From: an uncultured Ruminococcus sp.
GTDB lineage: Bacteria; Bacillota; Clostridia; Lachnospirales; Lachnospiraceae
Length of the DNA: 26,647 nucleotides
NCBI GenBank assembly: GCA_934359255.1
Contig: CAKRLG010000027.1
Location: 1-26,647, forward strand
Reading direction: 5' to 3'
The translations under genes and the position numbers were made by a program. Below are positions 23,475 to 26,647 of this stretch, in pieces. Below the pieces are notes generated by a model, which saw nothing but the letters and a program-made list of their open reading frames with translations, searched no databases and was not told where the DNA came from. The number at the start of each line of letters is the position of its first letter. Within the stretch, counting starts at the first letter, position 1.

Positions 23475-24485
23475 TTAGAATTTACCAGCTTTGTGAGCTT
23501 CCTCGATACTAACTGCAACAGCTACAGTCATACCAACCATCGGGTTGTTACCTGCACCGATCAGACCCATCATTTCTACGTGAGCCGGAACAGAAGAAGA
23601 ACCTGCGAACTGTGCATCGGAATGCATACGTCCCAGAGTATCTGTCATACCATAGGAAGCAGGACCTGCTGCCATGTTATCCGGATGCAGAGTACGTCCT
23701 GTACCACCACCGGAAGCTACGGAGAAGTATTTCTTACCAGCTTCGATACGTTCTTTTTTGTAAGTACCAGCTACCGGATGCTGGAAACGTGTCGGGTTGG
23801 TAGAGTTACCTGTGATAGAAACGTCAACGTCTTCTTTCCACATGATAGCTACACCTTCACGAACATCGTTAGCGCCGTAGCAGTTAACTTTTGCACGAGG
23901 ACCTTCAGAGTATGCTTTACGGAATACTTCTTTCAGTTCTCCTGTATAGTAATCATATTCTGTTTCAACAAATGTAAATCCGTTGATACGAGCGATGATC
24001 TGAGCAGCGTCTTTTCCAAGACCGTTCAGGATAACACGCAGAGGTTTCTGACGTACTTTGTTTGCTTTCTCAGCGATACCAATAGCACCTTCAGCTGCTG
24101 CGAAAGACTCATGACCTGCCAGGAATGCAAAACATTCTGTATCTTCTTCCAGAAGCATCTTACCCAGGTTACCATGTCCCAGACCTACTTTACGCTGATC
24201 TGCTACAGATCCCGGAATACAGAAAGCCTGCAGACCTTCACCGATAGCTGCTGCTGCTTCAGAAGCTTTTGTACAGCCTTTTTTGATTGCGATTGCAGCA
24301 CCTGTAATATATGCCCAGCAAGCGTTCTCAAAACAGATTGGCTGGATGCCTTTGATCTGGTTGTATACGTCCAGACCAGCATCTTTTGTGATTTTCTCAG
24401 CTTCTTCCAGAGAAGCGATTCCATAGCTGTTCAGAACAGCATTGATTTTATCAATTCTTCTTTCATATGATTCAAATAAAGCCAT
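23475..24485 (-). CDS. GGGtGRT family protein
   Basis: This 336-residue protein carries the namesake motif in ASGGGTGRTLHPDNMAAGP (about 255-272). Other marked stretches are ALFESYERRIDKINAVLNSYGI at the start, CFENACWAYITGAAIAIKKG, GHGNLGKMLLEEDTE and VPAHVEMMGLIGAGNNPMVG. No signal peptide is seen. The Gly-rich motifs suggest nucleotide or cofactor binding, but the function is not known to me. It follows an IscU-like scaffold gene after 43 bp in the same direction, which points to a joint role in Fe-S or metal-cofactor metabolism. Confidence 0.9.
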   Translation of the reverse strand: MALFESYERRIDKINAVLNSYGIASLEEAEKITKDAGLDVYNQIKGIQPICFENACWAYITGAAIAIKKGCTKASEAAAAIGEGLQAFCIPGSVADQRKVGLGHGNLGKMLLEEDTECFAFLAGHESFAAAEGAIGIAEKANKVRQKPLRVILNGLGKDAAQIIARINGFTFVETEYDYYTGELKEVFRKAYSEGPRAKVNCYGANDVREGVAIMWKEDVDVSITGNSTNPTRFQHPVAGTYKKERIEAGKKYFSVASGGGTGRTLHPDNMAAGPASYGMTDTLGRMHSDAQFAGSSSVPAHVEMMGLIGAGNNPMVGMTVAVAVSIEEAHKAGKF

Positions 24486-24528
24486 TTAATTTATCCTCCT
24501 ATTATATTGACGGTAAGCAGAATATTGA

Positions 24529-25221
24529 TTATTCTTTACGCGGATCAATGATTTTAGCTGCATCTGCAACACGACCGTACTGTCCTTTAGCTTTTTCCCA
24601 AGCTGTTGTAGGATCATCACCCTGTTTGATGAAGTCAGTCATTTTGCCCAGGCTTACGAACTGGTAACCAATGATGCATCCTTCTTCATCCAGTGCAATA
24701 CCGGTAACATAACCTTCTGCCATTTCCAGATAACGAGGACCTTTTTTCAGTGTTCCGTACATGGTACCAACCTGAGATCTCAGACCTTTACCCAGATCTT
24801 CCAGACCTGCACCGATCGGCAGACCATCTTCAGAGAATGCGGACTGTGTACGACCATAAACGATCTGCAGGAACAGTTCTCTCATAGCGGTATTGATAGC
24901 GTCACATACCAGGTCAGTGTTCAGAGCCTCCAGAAGAGTTCTTCCAGGAAGGATTTCAGAAGCCATAGCTGCGGAATGAGTCATACCGGAACATCCGATT
25001 GTCTCTACCAGAGCTTCCTGAATAATACCATCTTTTACGTTCAGTGTCAGTTTGCAGGCACCCTGCTGTGGAGCACACCAGCCCACACCATGTGTCAGAC
25101 CGGAAATATCTTTAATTTCTTTGGACTGTACCCATTTTGCTTCTTCCGGGATTGGTGCAGCGCCGTGATTAACGCCCTGTGAAACCGGACACATCATTTC
25201 TACTTCTTGTGAATAAATCAT
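24529..25221 (-). CDS. IscU/NifU-like Fe-S cluster assembly scaffold protein
   Basis: This 230-residue protein has an IscU-like core. GWCAPQQGACKLTLNV and VETIGCSGMTHSAAMASEIL correspond to the first two cysteine regions of IscU, and CDAINTAM may hold the third. It is longer than classical IscU (about 130), with an N-terminal Cys segment (MMCPVSQGVNHGAAPI) and a C-terminal extension of about 100 residues. GAAAGGAG precedes the ATG at 25221, which is preferred to a longer frame. No cysteine desulfurase gene is adjacent. It is the first gene of a pair with GGGtGRT and could assemble or deliver a cluster to it; that link is inference. Confidence 0.88.
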   Translation of the reverse strand: MIYSQEVEMMCPVSQGVNHGAAPIPEEAKWVQSKEIKDISGLTHGVGWCAPQQGACKLTLNVKDGIIQEALVETIGCSGMTHSAAMASEILPGRTLLEALNTDLVCDAINTAMRELFLQIVYGRTQSAFSEDGLPIGAGLEDLGKGLRSQVGTMYGTLKKGPRYLEMAEGYVTGIALDEEGCIIGYQFVSLGKMTDFIKQGDDPTTAWEKAKGQYGRVADAAKIIDPRKE

Positions 25222-25373
25222 GTTAAGACTCCTTTCAAACTTGAAATACTTTTTTCGAGACTTATGTATCTCAAGCAAGTGAACCTACTCACCCGCTTAT
25301 CATAGTTATTTTCGCATACACCCATGCGGTTAGTCCAGACAAACTTGCTTTTTTTTTAATTTTTTCCCCTTCG
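25222..25373 (-). other. Structured upstream region of the scaffold gene
   Basis: AAGCAAGT (25273-25280) and ACTTGCTT (25343-25350) could close a domain with an inner hairpin CGCAT/ATGCG (25313-25328). Read on the minus strand it would be part of the 5' leader; read on plus it ends in nine T. A TATGAT on the minus strand near 25296-25301 lacks a good -35. No known riboswitch was recognised. Confidence 0.4.
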
Positions 25374-25401
25374 TTGACATTTTTTGCAGGACTGGTATAC
25401 T
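25374..25401 (+). promoter_or_regulatory. Promoter of the TraX-like gene
   Basis: TTGACA (25374-25379) and TATACT (25396-25401) are 16 bases apart. The leader to the start codon is about 125 bases and ends with CAGGAGG. Confidence 0.7.
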
Positions 25402-25534
25402 TTTTTTCAGAATATTCCGCAAGACTCTGTCACAATTTGCGTATTATGCTTTTTCTGACACTGTTTTTCTTTATCTGACAGCATTAAGAAGGAATATCAA
25501 AAAACTCAGATTATCAAAAAACAGGAGGTTTTCT

Positions 25535-26287
25535 ATGACCCAACTTTCCCTGAAAAAGGGCTGCTTATCCGGCAGTACTTTAAAAATCATCGCCATTATC
25601 GCCATGGCCATCGACCATTTCGCCGCAAGCATCATCCTCTACGGCATCCTGATGCAGCAAAATCCAACCTTCCTGGGACACCCCGTCTCTATGACGATCC
25701 CTTGGTGGAACATTTATCAGGTCATGCGCTTCATCGGAAGAATCGGCTTCCCGATCTTCTGCTTCTTATTAATCGAAGGATTCCTCCACACCTCCAGCAA
25801 AAAGAAATATGCCACCCGCTTGTTCCTCTTTGCCCTGGTGTCCGAATTTCCCTTTGATTATGCACTGTTCAACACCCCATTTGCCCCGGGTTACCAGAAT
25901 GTCTTCTTCACTTTATTCCTGGGTCTCCTGACCATCTGGGCCATCGATACTGTAAGCCACAAAGAAATAAACCCGAACCTTCAGTGGATCGTCAAGATCC
26001 TGATCGCCGCCGCCGGCTGTCTGACCGCCTGGCTCCTTCAGACCGACTACGACTACAAAGGAATCATCCTGATCCTGTTACTCTACCTGTTCCACGATCA
26101 GAAGTTCCTCTGCACTCTGGTTTCCTGCATGAGCCTCCTCTGGGAAGCCCCCGCCTGCCTCGCCTTCATCCCGATCAACCTCTACAACGGGAAACGAGGC
26201 ATCTCCCTGAAATATTTCTTCTACCTCTTCTACCCGATACACCTCCTGGTGTACGGACTGATCCTTCACTTCTGCTTTCTGAACTAA
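25535..26287 (+). CDS. TraX-family membrane protein
   Basis: This 250-residue protein has about seven to eight hydrophobic helices. It matches the TraX family by LKIIAIIAMAIDHFAA near the start, RFIGRIGFPIFCFLLIEGF, LFALVSEFPFDYALF, and YPIHLLVYGLI at the end. F-plasmid TraX acetylates pilin, but stand-alone clostridial homologues have no known pilin target and may be membrane acyltransferases. No conjugation genes surround it. Many of its codons end in C, giving a richer GC than its neighbours, which may hint at transfer or high expression. CAGGAGG precedes the ATG, and its own promoter and terminator frame it. Confidence 0.88.
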   Translation: MTQLSLKKGCLSGSTLKIIAIIAMAIDHFAASIILYGILMQQNPTFLGHPVSMTIPWWNIYQVMRFIGRIGFPIFCFLLIEGFLHTSSKKKYATRLFLFALVSEFPFDYALFNTPFAPGYQNVFFTLFLGLLTIWAIDTVSHKEINPNLQWIVKILIAAAGCLTAWLLQTDYDYKGIILILLLYLFHDQKFLCTLVSCMSLLWEAPACLAFIPINLYNGKRGISLKYFFYLFYPIHLLVYGLILHFCFLN

Positions 26288-26295
26288 TGGCGTAA

Positions 26296-26342
26296 AAAAA
26301 ACCGGAGCAATTATCACCCAACGACAATTGCTCCGGTTTTTT
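26296..26342 (+). terminator. Terminator of the TraX-like gene
   Basis: ACCGGAGCAATT (26301-26312) pairs perfectly with AATTGCTCCGGT (26326-26337), flanked by an A-run and a T-run that extend the stem, with a 13-base loop. It starts about ten bases past the stop. Confidence 0.92.
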
Positions 26343-26487
26343 CTATAATTCAAATATCTATTCCTATGTACTTAAATAAAATAACTTTCCATAGAAATAT
26401 ACTTCATACAATAACACTACTATCTATGCCAAAACCTATCTCCGATAGAAACATGCTCTTGCCGGCAAAACTGACATCTTCGCCAAT

Positions 26488-26647
26488 GCACAGCCCCCGG
26501 CGGACAGCTTCTGCTCGGACAACACTTTGTGGGCGTTTAGGACAAGCTTTAAGATCCGACGCTTACGTAGGCTTTCGCGAGGGTCAGCTGACCCTCGTGA
26601 ACCATAGCCGAAGTTAGCGGCTAGCTTAAAGTTGTCCTGCCCACGTT
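26488..26647. repeat. Large foldback element, copy 3 of 3 (cut by window end)
   Basis: The core matches copy 2 closely. GTGGGC (26529-26534) pairs with GCCCAC (26639-26644), AGGACAA (26539-26545) with TTGTCCT (26632-26638), CTTTAAG (26547-26553) with CTTAAAG (26625-26631) and GGCT with AGCC. The apex hairpin lies around GAGGGTC (26579-26585). Compared with copy 2 the stems differ at paired positions but still pair. The left arm (from about 26488) has no partner inside the window because the right arm is cut off. Confidence 0.85.

Noticed and set aside
1..26647. CRISPR arrays, transposase genes or prophage genes
   Set aside because: No regularly spaced direct repeats with unique spacers, and no transposase, integrase or phage structural proteins were found among the frames read.

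Overview
The window looks like chromosomal DNA from a low-to-mid GC Gram-positive anaerobe of the Clostridia, most likely an acetogenic Lachnospiraceae such as Blautia. The genus is an inference. It rests on strong AGGAGG ribosome sites, TTGACA/TATAAT promoters, vitamin S components of the ECF type, ZTP and TPP riboswitches, a GGGtGRT/IscU-like pair, and above all an acetogen-type methylenetetrahydrofolate reductase cluster (rnfC2-metV-metF). No CRISPR array, phage module or insertion-sequence transposase was seen.

Layout from left to right. 1-365: an intergenic stretch holding copy 1 of a large palindromic element. 366-4595 (minus): a MarR regulator and a heterodimeric ABC exporter in one overlapping operon with its own operator-like promoter. 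4625-8248 (minus): rnfC2, metV and metF, the methyl-branch reductase of the Wood-Ljungdahl pathway. 8530-9780 (minus): a formate/nitrite channel behind a ZTP riboswitch. 9821-11532 (minus): a secreted SH3-NlpC/P60 cell-wall hydrolase with a Thr/Pro-rich linker. 11632-12379 (minus): bioY with a BirA-type operator over its -35 box. 12479-13351 (minus): an aldose 1-epimerase-like gene. 13460-15254 (plus): an ECF S component overlapping a class V aminotransferase, behind a repeated operator-like motif. 15390-15500 (minus): tRNA-Val(CAC). 15626-15840: element copy 2. 15853-16284 (minus): an Rrf2 regulator. 16387-19093 (minus): a thiamine salvage operon (thiW-thiM-thiE) under a TPP riboswitch. 19100-20533 (minus): a MATE exporter with a MerR-type promoter. 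20687-23442: a GH13 alpha-glucosidase divergent from an AraC regulator. 23475-25221 (minus): an IscU-like scaffold and a GGGtGRT protein. 25374-26342 (plus): a TraX-like membrane protein. 26488-26647: element copy 3, cut by the window end.

Two themes tie the genes together. The first is one-carbon metabolism: the reductase cluster sits next to a formate channel controlled by ZTP, an alarm signal for low 10-formyl-tetrahydrofolate. The second is cofactor acquisition: biotin (BioY), thiazole/thiamine (ThiW, ThiM, ThiE) and probably vitamin B6 (S component plus aminotransferase).

The most novel-looking feature is a family of about 190-215 bp foldback elements present three times. They share a core of conserved internal-loop sequences, and their stems change sequence between copies while keeping their pairing, as expected of a structured RNA or a hairpin DNA element. 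I do not recognise it as a known family.
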